Assembly: GCF_005406125.1 (NCBI RefSeq) | Contig: NZ_BIXZ01000012.1 | Coordinates: 1 to 64,000 of the forward strand | Reading direction: 5' to 3' | Source of the DNA: Haloarcula mannanilytica | GTDB lineage: Archaea; Halobacteriota; Halobacteria; Halobacteriales; Haloarculaceae | DNA: 64,000 nt | Shown: positions 49,985 through 59,757 of the stretch, in pieces | Position numbering within the stretch: position 1 is the first letter of the stretch | Layout of the letters: every line of letters begins with the position of its first letter | Notes under the pieces: model-generated | The model's input: the letters and a program-made list of their open reading frames with translations, nothing else | What the model was told of the DNA's origin: nothing | Database searches by the model: none | Program-made: the position numbers and the translations under genes

Positions 49985-50424
49985 TGTTGAGTATTATGTG
50001 TTGACGGCGTTTCTCTGCGAGACTTGGATACCAACCGGCTTTGCACTTGCGCTATTATGAAAGGGAGTTTTATATATGCGGAGTGGAGTTATATATGGAC
50101 TAGTGGGACTCAGATTGTGACGGCACCTTCACCAGATAGAGTTTTCTCTCCGCTTTGGTATCCTGTTCCCTGAGAAGAATGGGAGCGTATGCATTAGGAA
50201 GAGTAGTCTCATCTTCTGCGGGGAAGGGGAAGTTGAGACTACAGCGGGTGTATCGGGGCTGTAATGCGTGGTTTCGGCTGTTTCAGTGATCGGGAACTGG
50301 CTCAGATTCCTCTCCATACGGTTATTCCTGTTGAAATCTCAACCACATACACGAATTTTGGCGACTTCCAACAGCATTGCCACCATACGCCACGCTAACA
50401 CACGGGTAAAACCCCTCTCTATCC
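49985..50424. other. Regulator promoter, then the left end of an insertion sequence
   Basis: No gene. Contains the HTH-10 promoter (50049-50076) and a second TATA-like TTATATATGG near 50089. From 50229 the sequence matches the left end of the insertion sequence at 41290 (GGAAGTTGAGACTAC-GCGGGT). Confidence 0.5.
50049..50076 (-). promoter_or_regulatory. HTH-10 gene promoter with the island element
   Basis: Minus strand: TATATAAAAC (TATA), TCCCTTTCATAATAGCGC, the most diverged of four copies (one extra base between TATA and CTTTC). Suggests autoregulation. Confidence 0.5.
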
Positions 50425-52090
50425 AATTCCCGTTTCCTTCTTCAACAGCGTCAGCGTGTTATCAGCCGTCACAATTGCGAGTGCTCGTACTCACCGGTCA
50501 ACTCAACCTGCACGAGCAAATCCACTGCTCGCCAGATCGAGTACAACAGACACGCGAATGCGAAGTAGAAGAACCGGAGGCCAAAGTCCTTCGAGGTCGT
50601 GGCGGCCATGAATCGCTTAATCGACCTGTACCCACTCTCGATCTCCCAGCGATAGCCGTACTCAGTGAGGAAGCCACTACCGCGATTGGACATGAATACC
50701 GAGTACTGCCGGTGATCATCATGTTCAGCGTCTTCCTTCCGTCGGTAGATCAGCGTTGTCTCGTGCCACTCGTTCTTCCCGAGATGGAGCTTGCGTTCGG
50801 TCTCGTACCGGCTTTGATCACGTCGGAGTAACCGCTTTGCCTGGGCTTTCTCACTGGTTTGCATCCGCTTCGGCACGACGTACGACAGCCCGCGCTGGCT
50901 AATCATCTCTAGAATATGCTGGCTGTCAAACTCGCGGTCCATCAGCACGTTATCGACGTGAACGAGGTCCTCGGCAGAGTTGAGCAAGTCTTCGACGATT
51001 TCTAGTCGTGTCTCTCCCTTTCGGATCGGGCGCGCATCCAGCACGATTGGAACGGCGTTGCCGACCAACTGGACCGTCGCCCACTGGTAAGCGTATTCAT
51101 CGGTTTTCTCCTTCGTGCCGATGATTTCGTCTTCGTGTCCGGTTCTGTCGCCTTTGAACGGGTCTGCTTCAGTAATATCGATAGCGGCGATCCCAGCTCG
51201 GAAAAACTCCTCTGTCTCTGCAACTTCATCGAGTAATCGATTTACGGCTCGCCGGTACATCTCTCGGACCTGTTCAATCGAGAGATTACGAATCTGATCG
51301 CGGTGGGCGTGTCCTAACGGCGTCCGATTCCGGGTCGTCTCATAGACGAAGCTGCGGGCTCCTTCGTTGGCAGCCAGCCCATCACGAAGCCCAAGATGCG
51401 TTTGTAAGTCCCAGTAGGCGTTCTCATGGATCTCACAGCCGTCGTCCCGGTTCAGTGAGAAGGCTGGGAAGACGACACGGCTGACATGGTCCGTAATCGA
51501 TGCTGCTTCGTCGAGGATTGCTTGGTCACCAGTGTCTGATTCTTCCTCGTCACGCTGAAAGGGAAGCTGCCGTTCTGGTTCACGCGGAACAGTCACACCC
51601 ACGTCCTGAGCTTTGATCAGAATCGTCCGGGCGGCTACCTCAATTGTCTCACGAAGATCCGCAGTGAACCGTTCGTGCCATGTACGCCATAGCGTCGACT
51701 GGTCCGGGACTGTCTCCAAGCCTAACTGCTCACAGAGTTCTGGGTGGTGGGTGAGGTACGTCCGGAGTGCCGTTTCGTGGGTCCAGCCGTGAAGTTCTTT
51801 CAGCAGAAACAATCGGAACAGTTGGGCCATCCCGTACTGGGTTGCTCCAGAATACCGGTCGTGTGGTCGAAACTGGAAATACGCTACTGGGTAATGGGAC
51901 GCAAACTCGTCGACGGAGTGTGAGCTTGGTGGTCGACCCATGTGGAGGCAACCGTACGGATGTCTTCTTCCAGGCCGGCGAGAGAACTCCTGTCATAGAG
52001 TGGCGTCGAATCATATGATGGCCATTCCGCGTATGACTGCTGTGCGATTCGTCGAAAGACAGTGCGTTGTGAATCACAACTCGCAACCAC
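50425..52090 (-). pseudogene. DDE transposase, frameshifted copy related to 41480-43156
   Basis: The frame begins GTG at 52090 (VASCDSQRTVFRRIAQQSYAEWPSYDSTPLYDRSS), shifts near 51930, then runs 51941-50469 through VPDQSTLWRTWHERFTADL, AGIAAIDITEADPF, NVLMDREFDSQHILEMIS and YRWEIESGYRSIKRF. It shifts again at about 50475, where the last 20 codons (VTADNTLTLLKKETGIG) lie in another frame. It differs from the intact copy at many synonymous and some amino-acid positions, so the two are not a fresh duplication. Confidence 0.85.
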
Positions 52091-52151
52091 TACGAGATGC
52101 TGGCCACGGCAGGCTCAAGAATCCGTTTACTGCTCAGTCCAGTAACCAGTG

Positions 52152-52667
52152 TTAGCAGCCCATGGTTGTAGAAACAGTCCCAGAATCGATGTTTCCGTTG
52201 CCATCAATACGGACTTCTGCAAACCGAGAATTACAGTCGAAATGATCAGTTGTTACCGGGTACGTTCCGGTCGTCTGTGTTGATTCGTCGGTCACTTTGA
52301 GAAGGTAGCCCGGAGACCGAATTTCCAGCCGAAGTGTCCCGTTCGGCGGAAGTGTTTCTCTCTGGGTTACGAGTGATGAGTTACTCTCGTTATGAATTAA
52401 TTCGACAGAGACAGTTCGGTTCCTCGGGCTATCATTCCAGATCTGAATTGGCAACGTTTCACCGGCTCCATCAACTTGGATAACGGTCGTGGGTTCGGCT
52501 TTCGTTCCTTGGTATGGAGCCGGAACAGATGGATCAGTCGTTGGCGTGTCGAATATCGTTACGTCGGGCGGACCGCTGAGGTACGAGAGAGTTGGAAACA
52601 AGAACACCGAAGCGACGATGCCGGCACAGATAACGAGAAAGACCGCAAGAAGCGGGCGTACATTCAT
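52152..52667 (-). CDS. Membrane-anchored extracellular protein, function unknown
   Basis: A 171-residue protein with an N-terminal membrane helix (LLAVFLVICAGIVASVFLFPTLSYL) followed by a Thr/Pro-rich and beta-rich outer domain (TVIQVDGAGETLPIQIWNDSPRNRTVSVELIHN, TLPPNGTLRLEIRSPGYLLKV). Several Asn-x-Ser/Thr sites. It ends DSGTVSTTMGC. No family recognised. Confidence 0.65.
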   Translation of the reverse strand: MNVRPLLAVFLVICAGIVASVFLFPTLSYLSGPPDVTIFDTPTTDPSVPAPYQGTKAEPTTVIQVDGAGETLPIQIWNDSPRNRTVSVELIHNESNSSLVTQRETLPPNGTLRLEIRSPGYLLKVTDESTQTTGTYPVTTDHFDCNSRFAEVRIDGNGNIDSGTVSTTMGC

Positions 52668-52718
52668 ACCTCAAGCGACTTCTCTCTGTATTCATATGTT
52701 TTCTGGTAGTTACATTCG

Positions 52719-52801
52719 CACACCCACTGAAGGGCTGTTTCACTTCAAATCCGATAATTAGAACCCGCCTCGCGGTGGTGAGTAACTTCGGTCAGTACAG
52801 A
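52719..52801. repeat. Diverged 83-bp direct repeat, left copy
   Basis: GCACACCCACTGAAGGGCTG... through GTGGTGAGTAACTTC to CAGTACAG. Matches 53527-53609 at roughly four of five positions, same orientation. The two copies bracket the gene at 52837-53468. Confidence 0.6.
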
Positions 52802-52836
52802 CAAGACATTTATTTCCCTCTCCAGACACCCTACTC

Positions 52837-53468
52837 ATGAATCACCGATTGGTCCTTTCCATCTTTGCCCTCCTAATTGCAGCCTCACTCATCGGTGCTC
52901 CGATCACAATGTTGGATTGGGGTCAGCAAGCTTCCTTCAGTACGACGCCCATCGAAGAATCCGATATCAATAAAAACAGTCCGGTATTCCAGTATGAAGA
53001 TCTCCCAAAGTCCGCGCAAGATGCTGTTCGACGAACTATTGAATCCCTGACAACTACTACACGATCTACGGGCAAGAAGACTTCCCCGAGCCATTCAACT
53101 ACGGTGACAACATTAACCCCGGCCAAGGCCAGTATGTGATTGTTTATGAGGGGCAGTACTATCGGCTTCGTACGGGTGGTGGCGGCGGATTCTTCTTCGT
53201 CTACTTGTTCTACCAACTGCCGTTCATCATCTATGGGGTTCTCCTCGCCGCAGTTGCGTTCATGCCGTCAAAGGGTTTGACTGGACCTCGAACTGAGTTA
53301 CTTATTGCCGTCCCCGGTATCGTGTTTCACCTGCTTGGCCCCGAATTTGACTTTCCACTGCTTGCCCCAATGCAATTCGTTAAACTTGGCGTCCTCGCCG
53401 TTATTGTCGTCCTGATAGGACTCCTGTGGGCATATCTGAGAGAGAGGAATATAGTGGCCGCAAACTAA
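52837..53468 (+). pseudogene. Two-span membrane protein (DUF7979-like) with one frameshift
   Basis: Frame 1 reads MNHRLVLSIFALLIAASLIGA (signal/anchor) to YEDLPKSAQDAVRRTIES (to about 53045). The next frame continues PDNYYTIYGQEDFPEPFNYGDNINPGQGQYVIVYEGQYYRLRTGGGGGFFFVYL and two membrane helices to AYLRERNIVAAN. The EDLP..AQ..v..A-x(n)-Y-x-v-Y-G...QYv-x-Y-x-x-x-Y-Y pattern is a haloarchaeal family I associate with DUF7979. A one-base change in GAATCCCTGAC explains the break; it could be a base-call error. Confidence 0.65.
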
Positions 53469-53526
53469 CAGCGCCCCGTCTGCTGACCACTCAGTAGCGC
53501 AACATAGTCCTCCGTATTGTGGGTTT

Positions 53527-53609
53527 GCACACCTGCTGAGCGGCCATTTCACTCTAAATCCACTAATGAGAATCCGCCACACTGTGGTGAGTAACTTCTG
53601 TCAATACAG
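53527..53609. repeat. Diverged 83-bp direct repeat, right copy
   Basis: GCACACCTGCTGAGCGGCC... through GTGGTGAGTAACTTC to CAATACAG; partner of 52719-52801. This copy lies past the gene end and drives nothing obvious. Confidence 0.6.
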
Positions 53610-53618
53610 GGAATCCAG

Positions 53619-53786
53619 CTATCGTTTATCGTTATTGAACCGTTTGATGAACTCATCGAGAGAGAATGAGAGAGTTCCGCCGCCGTGATAGTACTGGAGA
53701 GCGAGTACCGTGCCAACGAACGAGCCTGCAACAAGAATTCCAAAAGCGACAGGTATCCAGACGAGCAGATAGCTAAGTGCTACCAT
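53619..53786 (-). CDS. 55-residue single-span membrane protein
   Basis: Reads MVALSYLLVWIPVAFGILVAGSFVGTVLAL (membrane helix), then QYYHGG and an acidic-basic tail ending KRFNNDKR. Good codon bias and a complete frame. No family recognised. It converges with the gene at 52837. Confidence 0.5.
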   Translation of the reverse strand: MVALSYLLVWIPVAFGILVAGSFVGTVLALQYYHGGGTLSFSLDEFIKRFNNDKR

Positions 53787-53833
53787 ACATAGAGATGAAA
53801 CTATCTCGTCATAGTGTTTCGCACTGCTAACTA

Positions 53834-54465
53834 GGTCGTGTTTAGTTAAGCGTCAAAAGTGAGGCGGACGGATTTCTTGCTGGTTCATGCCAGAAATCAG
53901 CCGCCTCAGCGGACATTGAGACTGGATTGATTTGGATTTTGTGGAGCGGACACCCGAGTCGGCGATGGCGTTGGGTATTCAATCGCACGTTGCAGGATTG
54001 TCACTGTCGAATACCGTCGAATTACTCGCTTCACTGGGTGTCCAACGCAGTCGCAAAGTCGTATTGCTCTTGACGAAACAGTGATTCGCATCAACGATCA
54101 GCAATTCTGGCTGTACGCCGCTGCCGATCCGCAGTCCAACGAACTGCTTCACGTCCGGCTGTTTGCGACGACTACGACCACCTCACGGAAATTTTCCTGC
54201 GTGAACTTCAGCAAAAGCACGATGTCGAAACTTCCGTCTTTCTCGTCGATGGCGCTCAACACCTCCAAACTGCACTTCAACAAGCTGGGCTCCGATTTCG
54301 GATGTGTCGCCACGGAAATCGGAACGCTATCGAACGGAGTTTTCGAGAGCGGAAGCGTCGAACCTCGTCGTTTTCAAACTGCTTCAGCCACGTAGATCCC
54401 GAAACCGCCGAAAACTGGCTACAGAGCTTTGCTCGATGGCTCAATGCTACTAACTAAACACTACC
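53834..54465. mobile_element. Decayed IS6-family element
   Basis: The ends GGTCGTGTTTAGTTA (53834-53848) and, inverted, GGTAGTGTTTAGTTA (54451-54465) match with one difference. A second partial right end lies just outside: CTCAATGCTACTAACTAAAC occurs at 54440-54459 and 54471-54490. Total about 632 bp, typical for IS6. Confidence 0.75.
53888..54457 (+). pseudogene. IS6-family transposase, multiply frameshifted
   Basis: MPEISRLSGHIE..., then in other frames ALDETVIRINDQQFWLYAAAD (first Asp), FLVDGAQHLQTALQQAGLRF (second Asp), HGNRNAIERSFRERKRRTSSFSN (Glu) and HVDPETAENWLQSFARWLNATN. At least three frame changes. The order and motifs are those of haloarchaeal IS6 transposases. Confidence 0.8.
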
Positions 54466-54480
54466 GATGACTCAATGCTA

Positions 54481-54858
54481 CTAACTAAACCCTGCCATTG
54501 TCCCACGCACAAGATACTCAACTATGCCCAACACGAGGATGATTCCGAGCGGTACAAACCACCATCCAAAAAAGAGTGGTGCCGGACTATCCACAATTGC
54601 GGTATAATCTCTCCAAAGTACATTACCGGTCATTAATATAGCGGATAGTAGAGGAAGCACTAGAGAATATCTTAAAAGTAGGTATATAGGAATAGCCAGC
54701 AACAGAATACTTCCAACCGCCATCCACGGGGCCCAAAGACCAAGTCTCCTTACTGTGGTCTGTCTTAGGAGCCGGCTCATACTGAGTATCATTGTGAGTG
54801 AACCACCAACTAAAGCCAGTGCAATTTGAGTTCTACTTGATAGATTTTGGCCAATCAT
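54481..54858 (-). CDS. Membrane protein near the halocin-like gene
   Basis: A 125-residue protein with four hydrophobic segments (IALALVGGSLTMILSMSRLL, WMAVGSILLLAIPIYLLL, LVLPLLSAILMTGNVLW, GWWFVPLGIILVLGIVEYLV). Its last codons and stop lie in the duplicated IS6 end, so the native C-terminus may be lost. Same strand as the two exported proteins upstream. It could serve in export or immunity of the halocin-like peptide, which is inference from position. Confidence 0.5.
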   Translation of the reverse strand: MIGQNLSSRTQIALALVGGSLTMILSMSRLLRQTTVRRLGLWAPWMAVGSILLLAIPIYLLLRYSLVLPLLSAILMTGNVLWRDYTAIVDSPAPLFFGWWFVPLGIILVLGIVEYLVRGTMAGFS

Positions 54859-54925
54859 TTTTATAATTCTGTTTACTAAGTCCTGACTGAAGTTGGCGGT
54901 GATTTATTCTGTGTATAGTTATAAT

Positions 54926-55828
54926 CTAATAGACTGCTCCAATCCAGCCGTCGTGGGTATCCCACTTTGTGTACCCAGTATTGATTGTGCTATCATCTGT
55001 CTCGTATCCCCAGTCATTCCAATCTGAAAGGGCTTCACTTCTGGCCGAATCAAATTGCCACGGCTTGTTACCTATCTGATTGTGATCATATGGATCCTTA
55101 TGTGCTTGTCCAATAACTGCGACCTCATTCTCGTCTACATCCCAGACGCGGATGTGCCACTGCTTAGATTTGTCTATTTCCTTATATATGTGTTCTTCTT
55201 CCACTTTTGCATTCCCATCGTACATAATATAACGACTTTTCGAAGGAGGGACATACCATGGGTGTGTCCACCCCCTCTCATGCATGTAAGAATAGACATC
55301 ATCTGCACTATTATCGACGGAATCAGACCAAATAATATTGATAGGTGCTTTTCTTTTTCCCAAGTCTTCTGCTTCCTCTGCAGTTTTATATACGAATTTG
55401 GGACCCTCATAATCATCTGGGGCGTCTCCGCTTCCAAAAGTCCCGACTACATCAACACCAATTTGTTTCTCCGCGATAGTATGTTGCCTGTTCGTCCCGA
55501 ACACACTTACTTCGTCTACTTTCTCTTCTATTGTTTTGTTTTGTTCTGTTATCTCATTGGGTAAAGCCTTACGAGGAATATTTTCAGGAGCTAATTGTAT
55601 TGATTTGGTCCCATACGCCTCTTTGAGGTCTTGACTGACTACAGTTTCAACATACTGATAATACGATCCATTGGACCTAAAAGTATGTATTGTGGTCCCA
55701 TCTGCGTGTACTAACTCATCATCGTGTTTATCCGTTTTTGCTCCTCCAATTCCTGATAGTAGGGTAGTCAGCGTCAGGCCGCCTGCAATCGTTTTCAATA
55801 CATCCCTTCTGTTATTATGCTCAGTCAT
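54926..55828 (-). CDS. Large exported protein with twin-arginine signal, function unknown
   Basis: A 300-residue protein with signal RRDVLKTIAGGLTLTTLLSG (twin arginine) and a cleavage site near residue 30. The mature part is rich in Trp and Tyr near the end (HERGWTHPWYVPPSKSRYIMY, WDTHDGWIGAVY). No domain recognised. It starts 10 bases after the stop of the halocin-like gene, so both are one operon. Confidence 0.65.
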   Translation of the reverse strand: MTEHNNRRDVLKTIAGGLTLTTLLSGIGGAKTDKHDDELVHADGTTIHTFRSNGSYYQYVETVVSQDLKEAYGTKSIQLAPENIPRKALPNEITEQNKTIEEKVDEVSVFGTNRQHTIAEKQIGVDVVGTFGSGDAPDDYEGPKFVYKTAEEAEDLGKRKAPINIIWSDSVDNSADDVYSYMHERGWTHPWYVPPSKSRYIMYDGNAKVEEEHIYKEIDKSKQWHIRVWDVDENEVAVIGQAHKDPYDHNQIGNKPWQFDSARSEALSDWNDWGYETDDSTINTGYTKWDTHDGWIGAVY

Positions 55829-55838
55829 TTCTAATATA

Positions 55839-56588
55839 TTATTGCGGACAGTATCCGATTATTTGACACACTGCTCTTGGGGTTTCATCCTCTCCACAAC
55901 TGTTATCCGATACGTAATCGCAGACTTCGCCAGCTATTGCCGCACAAATACTACTTCCAACGGCAACTGACACGTATGTACAAAGTGCTGAGAGCCCATA
56001 ATCGCAGCCAATATCGCATGCTGCCCCATATAGGACCTTACAGGGATTGCAATACTGAGTAGCTACGGAGCTTGGGCTAAGGTTTTGCGCCTCTTTATCA
56101 GTCTTGTCAATCTTCTTTGATTCTGTAGTTACCTCCCTATCTTCATAACTTAATGCTTCAACTTCAGTCAACACATTACTATCGTCAGGCTCATATCTGA
56201 TTGACCCCTTAGACTTAATTACCGATAGGTCAGAATTTAACAAAAAGGCCATATCAGCACTGACAATTGTCCGTCCTTTCTTCTTTTGTGGGTCAATACA
56301 ATCGGGCTTGAATGATGTTAGAATTTTCTCCTCCCCATCTTTTTTTGTTTTAATTGCGCGACTATTACTATCAGATATTTTTATCGCATCTCTGGAGTTG
56401 AGCTCTTGCTTTATTTCACTATATTGTACTGAAGATACTACTTCTTCGATGGCCTTTCTTTCCTTATCGGATTCTAACTTCTCAGTTTCCAACGCAGCCG
56501 CTGATGTTGATAAACCAGTTGATGCGATGGTACCGCTACTCATCATTTTTAATATATTTCGTCTTGTCTTTTCCATCTGCAGTGTCAT
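55839..56588 (-). CDS. Halocin C8-like precursor (microhalocin)
   Basis: A 249-residue precursor. The twin-arginine signal KTRRNILKMMSSG is followed by a polar middle of about 145 residues and a C-terminal cysteine-rich segment of about 70 residues with ten Cys: CNPC, AAC, IGC, LC, IC, EVC, SC, VC and the final C. The number and order match the mature halocin C8 peptide (Cys-x-x-Cys start, then GC, IC, C). In halocin C8 the middle part is the immunity protein HalI, released from the same precursor. Export is by Tat; the target would be other haloarchaea. The exact cleavage point is not visible. Confidence 0.72.
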   Translation of the reverse strand: MTLQMEKTRRNILKMMSSGTIASTGLSTSAAALETEKLESDKERKAIEEVVSSVQYSEIKQELNSRDAIKISDSNSRAIKTKKDGEEKILTSFKPDCIDPQKKKGRTIVSADMAFLLNSDLSVIKSKGSIRYEPDDSNVLTEVEALSYEDREVTTESKKIDKTDKEAQNLSPSSVATQYCNPCKVLYGAACDIGCDYGLSALCTYVSVAVGSSICAAIAGEVCDYVSDNSCGEDETPRAVCQIIGYCPQ

Positions 56589-57755
56589 GTTTTCAATCTG
56601 GTGTATTAAATCTTTTTACCATTATTATTTCGGAGTGAAACATCATAATGCAACGGTGCTTGAGAACATACTGGGTACCTATTGCCATTCTGAATATATA
56701 ATACCCTGACCGAACCATGGTTTAGTCGATTTATAGTACTTATTTGTTGTATTTTTGGAGTATATTAGTTATAAAGGACCAAGATCAGTCTAACACATCA
56801 TCAACTTCCTAAAACCGATCTCTGGCAGTACCTTGGCGCCAAGCCTTCGCTTCTCAATGTGCCCGGGGTCGCTTCTTGCTCCGGCCGCCTACGCTGTTAG
56901 CCGACAGTATGAGCGATGCAATAAGCAGTTCTGTGAGTGAATGAGAGGTACTATCGTACAGCCCATCCGGTTGCCAAGATTCACTGAGTCGAAGCTGGTG
57001 ACCGGAAGTCTACGTTTGACGAAGCCACCTTATAACGCAAAAAACAGCTTTAACTCTCAACGAAAATACGCTTTAGAGACAAACAAGTAGAGTTGACATA
57101 CAGCTATATCACTTGTCAATTCGATTGTAGGTTTCGGCCGGCCCGACGAGGTCCAAATATACGATACGTCTTACTATGGATATATTCGTTTCTGGGCCAT
57201 CGTAAAGACCTCCACGTAGAAACCGTTGCTACCAAGTTTTTGAGGGTTCAACTCAAAACGCAGGCCGACCAAAATGTATTACCGCAACTCTATTAGCTAA
57301 CTTTAAATCCAGCAGCATCACAAAAGCCACCATGCGGCGGTAACCTCGGTTATCGCTCGCGCTAGACAAGAGGGACTGCTCACCGGCAAGCAGACCATTG
57401 CAATCGATATCACCGAGAGAAAGAATTTTAGTAACTACCGAATTACTGAGTATTATAAGTGTACACTTGTTATACCATGTTCTGTATGTTTATACTTGTA
57501 AACTCAAGGCTATTAGTGTCAAGTAATAATGTAGTGTGTTGTCGCATAGTAGTCACTAGATATGGGTTGTAATACACTGCACCAATCACACTGTTCGCCG
57601 TAAATAACGGTTAATCCACTTTACTGTTGACTAGCAGGACTTCAATGGACTGATCACGTCGAGACGCCCTGTTCCAAGCCCTGCAGTGGTTCCCGGGGAG
57701 TTCAACTGCACCCCTTTCGATAGCTTGCGTGACACGGCGGGGATGGTGACCTAAC
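56589..57755. other. Long non-coding gap with one transposase scrap
   Basis: About 1.17 kb with no complete gene. At 57340-57420 a plus frame reads TSVIARARQEGLLTGKQTIAIDITE, like the pre-catalytic part of an IS4-like transposase, then breaks off. The remainder is AT-rich decayed sequence; the halocin-like promoter should lie near 56600-56660. Confidence 0.45.
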
Positions 57756-58680
57756 TCAATTTCGCAGGTGAGACAGGCGAGTCCACCGTCGTCGAGTTAC
57801 AGAGGCGGAAAGCGGTCCCACTCCAAGACAGATATTAACTACGTCAGCCCCGATTACGACGGCATAGCCTAGCGCATGCAGCGTATCAGCGATGGTTATT
57901 TGTTTCACAGAGTAGTAATCGCTGAATTGCTTATAGAACATTGTCCGAAGTGGGACAATCGTTGCATCGGGTGCAGTGCCAATAATTCCGGAGTCGGTAC
58001 CACCGGCAGCGGCAATCCCAGCAACATGGGTGCAATGCTCCTCAATATCGATCCCGGCCAGTCGGTTGACCGTATCCCTTCCCAACTCTCCCTCTTTACG
58101 GAATGTAACAGGGATCTACACGGTGTGACTATGGCCGTTTCGGAACAATCAGCCACCGCCTACGACATCGCCACTGGTGACTGCTCCATATCGAGCCTCG
58201 CTTCAAGATCTGGATGGAATGGACTGATACCAGTGTCAATGACCGCAAGTGTGGTCCCGTCACCAGTGGCGATGTCGTAGGGGTAAATGTATTTGTCAGT
58301 TTCTTGTCTCACTGCAGTTCAAACATTGGCATTGCATCAGAGACAGACTCCTTCGTCTTCTGTGTGGGATCACCGACCTCGAAGATCTGGTTTGCAACAG
58401 TATCATTGACCGCGGGAAGTGACTCGAGATCCCTATCGCTGTCTGCCGGCCCCACAACTAGGACGAGTGAGCCCCCTGCCAGTTCCTGCAGTAGTCTATA
58501 CCCCTTACTCGCAAGTTGGTCGCTTAGTCCTTCCCCACCGCAATGACAATATACACTTTTTCGTTATCGGCCATCGACTGGTCATCTGCAAGTCCAGTCC
58601 CAGCAGTCCCTATGGTGGCACTACCTGCGGCAATGCTACCAAGAAATGATTGTCTCGTGGAAATTATATCTGTTGACATT
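57756..58680 (-). pseudogene. Subtilisin-like exported protease, decayed
   Basis: From 58680 the minus strand reads MSTDIISTRQSFLGSIAAGSATIG (signal-like) to MADNEKVYIVIAVGKD, breaks, then YPYDIATGDGTTLAVIDTGISPFHPDLEA (the catalytic Asp motif), breaks again, and 58085-57756 reads EEHCTHVAGIAAAGGTDSGIIGTAPDATIVPLRT (His motif with HCTH for HGTH) to GADVVNICLG. The Ser motif is missing. A 23-bp inverted repeat disrupts it between the Asp and His parts. Confidence 0.75.
58159..58281. repeat. Perfect 23-bp inverted repeat inside the subtilase relic
   Basis: The arm at 58159-58181 (CCTACGACATCG...) and its exact complement at 58259-58281 (...CGATGTCGTAGG) flank 77 bases. Part of the protease coding sequence appears once in each direction, as produced by a template switch or a fold-back event. 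Confidence 0.75.
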
Positions 58681-58785
58681 ACGTGTGATTATTTGTATAA
58701 CTGTTGAAATATTCTTTCGAGTTGCGGTTTATGTGTAATTCAAATATAAAAGTAAATATCATATCGGTACATGAGTAGGAGTTGT

Positions 58786-59757
58786 ATGGACACAGATGTA
58801 GTAGATACCCTCCGGCAACCAGAATATACTGGAGAGAACCGGTGTGAGCCATGTACAGTCCTCAATCTAGCTATTGCAATGATACTTGGATCTGCTATCG
58901 CCCGTAAATCAAAATTGGGCGGGATCATTGGATTCGGTATCTCAGTCGGGTTGATCTATCTGCGCGGATATCTCGTGCCAGGAACCCCAACATTCACCAA
59001 GCGCTATCTCCCTGCAGAGGTACTCCGTTGGTTTGGGAAAGATCCGGAGCCTGAACTGGCTACGGGCTTTGCTGACATCAAGACTGGTAACAATGCGTCC
59101 CCCGATAATAAAGCAGCTGTTGAATCTACAGGAGGAATGAAAGCTGACGGGGAAATGGCTACTGACAACGTTCCAACCAACGGCCATGACACATCAGCTG
59201 ATGAACAGCCACCATCAGAGGAGGATCTTGAGTTATTCTTCACTAAACACGGAATACTCGAACCCTGTTCTGATTCAGATGATCTATGTCTAACAGACAC
59301 CTTTCAAACAGCTTGGCTAGACGAAATTGATTCACTGAATACGACAGAAATCACGGCATCATTAATTGCGGATACTATTGGGATCGAAACTGAGGACAGA
59401 GAGTTCGAACTTACTGAACAGGGCGAAGCCAGAATTTTACTGACCAATGACCAGACGGTCTCACAGTGGCCTTCCAAAGCAGCGCTTCTTGCGGATATCG
59501 CCGCCTGTCGCGTACTTCGGTCAGAGATCGCTGACTGGAGTAAATATAAGATTGAAAAGAAAGGACAGATTCTCAATTCTCTCCGAATGTTCATCGAAAC
59601 TTGCCCGACAACAGGCGGAGACATTCAGATGGGTGAAGAAATCGTGGAATCTTGCTGCAGTTCGCAGAAAGTGGTTACTGTCACCTGCGAGGAGTCCGGT
59701 GAACGCCTCTTCGAACATCCACTCCCGGAGAGTGATGTGGAGGAGCAACCGTCCTAG
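58786..59757 (+). CDS. Membrane-anchored protein of a halocin-associated type
   Basis: A 323-residue protein. The N-terminus DTLRQPEYTGENRCEPCTVLNLAIAMILGSAIA (Cys-x-x-Cys then a membrane helix) is a signature I recall from haloarchaeal proteins, some beside halocin genes. A second helix GGIIGFGISVGLIYLRGYLV follows, then a large soluble acidic part with SCCSSQKVVTVTCEESGERLFEHPLP near the end. The start at 58786 has AGGAG 6 bases upstream; an ATG at 58771 is less well placed. Function unknown; possibly maturation or immunity. Confidence 0.6.
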   Translation: MDTDVVDTLRQPEYTGENRCEPCTVLNLAIAMILGSAIARKSKLGGIIGFGISVGLIYLRGYLVPGTPTFTKRYLPAEVLRWFGKDPEPELATGFADIKTGNNASPDNKAAVESTGGMKADGEMATDNVPTNGHDTSADEQPPSEEDLELFFTKHGILEPCSDSDDLCLTDTFQTAWLDEIDSLNTTEITASLIADTIGIETEDREFELTEQGEARILLTNDQTVSQWPSKAALLADIAACRVLRSEIADWSKYKIEKKGQILNSLRMFIETCPTTGGDIQMGEEIVESCCSSQKVVTVTCEESGERLFEHPLPESDVEEQPS

